Shown piece after piece: positions 63,284 through 64,000 of a DNA stretch of 64,000 nt (position 1 is the first letter of the stretch; every line of letters begins with the position of its first letter). Where the stretch lies: NCBI GenBank assembly GCA_947494205.1, contig CANLUH010000013.1, positions 1-64,000 on the forward strand, written 5' to 3'. The stretch comes from an uncultured Flavobacteriaceae bacterium (GTDB taxonomy: Bacteria > Bacteroidota > Bacteroidia > Flavobacteriales > Flavobacteriaceae). A program made the translations under genes and the position numbers. The notes beneath the pieces are model-generated. The model was given only the letters and a program-made list of their open reading frames with translations, had not been told where the DNA came from and did not search any database.

Positions 63284-64000
63284 ATGAAATACATAAATTT
63301 AAAAAGAATACTAAGTTTAGTATTTCTCTCTATAGCGTTATGTTCCTGTAATAAAACTGAAAAACTAAACTATACATTAGCAGAAACCGAAACGCTTCAA
63401 CCTTTAAAAATTATAAATGACAGTATTAAAGTTGAAGGTGATTTAGGGAACTTCAAAATAGATAAAACCATTACAACTGAAGCTGAAAATGTAACTTTAA
63501 TTACATTTAAGTTTTCATCTGAAACACCTTCCGAGCTTCAACCAGTAACATTAAAATTTAACTTTCCATCATTAGCAATAAATGGCTATTGGAATCCTAA
63601 AATAGCAATAGATAAAGTAAACTATTATTACAGTGGTTTCTCTTCAAAAGCCTCTAGTTACGCACCAGTATTAACGTTTTATGATAATGCACTAAATAAC
63701 AGAATAACACTATCGTTGTCTGACGCATTAAACAAATCGGAATTTGTAAGCTATTTAAAAGAAGAAGATGTACACTTTTATCCAGAAATAAAACTCTTTG
63801 GAGAGAAGATGCCTAAAACCAAAAATTACGAAGTAACCTTAAGGATAGATACACGAGCCATTCCATATTACAAATCGGTAGACGATGTAGCCACTTGGTG
63901 GGCAAACAATCCGGCATATAAACCAATGCATGTTCCAGATGTAGCAAAACAACCTATGTATTCTACTTGGTATAGTTATCATCAAAATATAACGGCAGAT
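63284..64000 (+). CDS. Glycoside hydrolase-like lipoprotein, alpha-galactosidase type (partial)
   Basis: The gene starts with ATG at 63284 and is open to the end of the window (239 codons). A lipobox (IALCSC, Cys22) is seen, followed by a Lys/Thr-rich linker and a beta-rich N-terminal domain (about 40-190). The last residues, KQPMYSTWYSYHQNITAD, match the start of the catalytic barrel in GH36/alpha-galactosidase-like enzymes (PxFSTWYS pattern). The C-terminal part is missing because the window ends. It is co-transcribed with the GH gene upstream, 12 bases away. Confidence 0.75.
   Translation, partial: MKYINLKRILSLVFLSIALCSCNKTEKLNYTLAETETLQPLKIINDSIKVEGDLGNFKIDKTITTEAENVTLITFKFSSETPSELQPVTLKFNFPSLAINGYWNPKIAIDKVNYYYSGFSSKASSYAPVLTFYDNALNNRITLSLSDALNKSEFVSYLKEEDVHFYPEIKLFGEKMPKTKNYEVTLRIDTRAIPYYKSVDDVATWWANNPAYKPMHVPDVAKQPMYSTWYSYHQNITAD

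Overview
The window is chromosomal DNA of a member of the Bacteroidota, most likely a marine Flavobacteriaceae (inference). The evidence is the low GC content, a single-chain SecD-SecF fusion, type IX secretion sorting domains (a type B end at base 1 and type A domains at 12306-14945 and 24613-27162), a Rho factor with a long Asn/Gln/Lys-rich insert, a type 3 (archaeal-like) ProS, many DUF families typical of this group, and promoters that match the Bacteroidota form TTTG-N19-TAnnTTTG. No rRNA, CRISPR array, intact IS element or prophage is visible.

Layout. 1-8494: end of a T9SS protein, then secDF, two secreted hypothetical proteins, mdh and gyrB. 8846-12031: a membrane-anchored LytTR regulator divergent from an OB-fold/YceI/DUF5777-like operon, with direct repeats between them. 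12306-18335: a large T9SS protein with three almost identical 384-bp repeats, a FadL-like porin and a low-complexity lipoprotein. 18437-23427: proS, tRNA-Glu, rpsT, rho and a DUF4293 protein. 23719-29720: a fibre-like protein, an M36 metalloprotease, a YceI lipoprotein and grpE-dnaJ. 29967-30133 is a long near-palindrome. 30220-35369: an ABC exporter, MscS channel, beta-barrel and sigma-54-type response regulator operon. 35432-41013: a porin-like protein, PPK2, an M28 peptidase, a DEAD-box helicase and two small proteins. 41003-42966: a 41-residue peptide gene, an intrinsic terminator and two paralogous proteins with cupin-like and HEAT-like parts. 43112-47524: small membrane protein, methyltransferase, GT2, trmL, two DUF805 proteins and a GH8 lipoprotein. 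47600-54896: complete trpEGDCFBA operon behind a Trp-rich leader peptide and attenuator, with dispersed repeats in most of its gaps. 54950-58872: an orphan gene, YceI-MarR pair, thioredoxin-like and rhodanese proteins. 58943-59750: a divergent pair of small HTH-like proteins. 59887-64000: an aldose epimerase-like protein, a GntR-type regulator and two lipoprotein glycoside hydrolases.

The most interesting item is the unlisted 41-residue ORF at 42805-42930. It has an FxLD-type leader-like start, its own promoter element, a strong terminator behind it, and two paralogous possible modifying proteins downstream. That arrangement resembles a ribosomally made, modified peptide (RiPP) locus, but I do not recognise the enzyme class. 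The trp leader (three consecutive Trp codons with a visible antiterminator pairing) is the clearest regulatory element.
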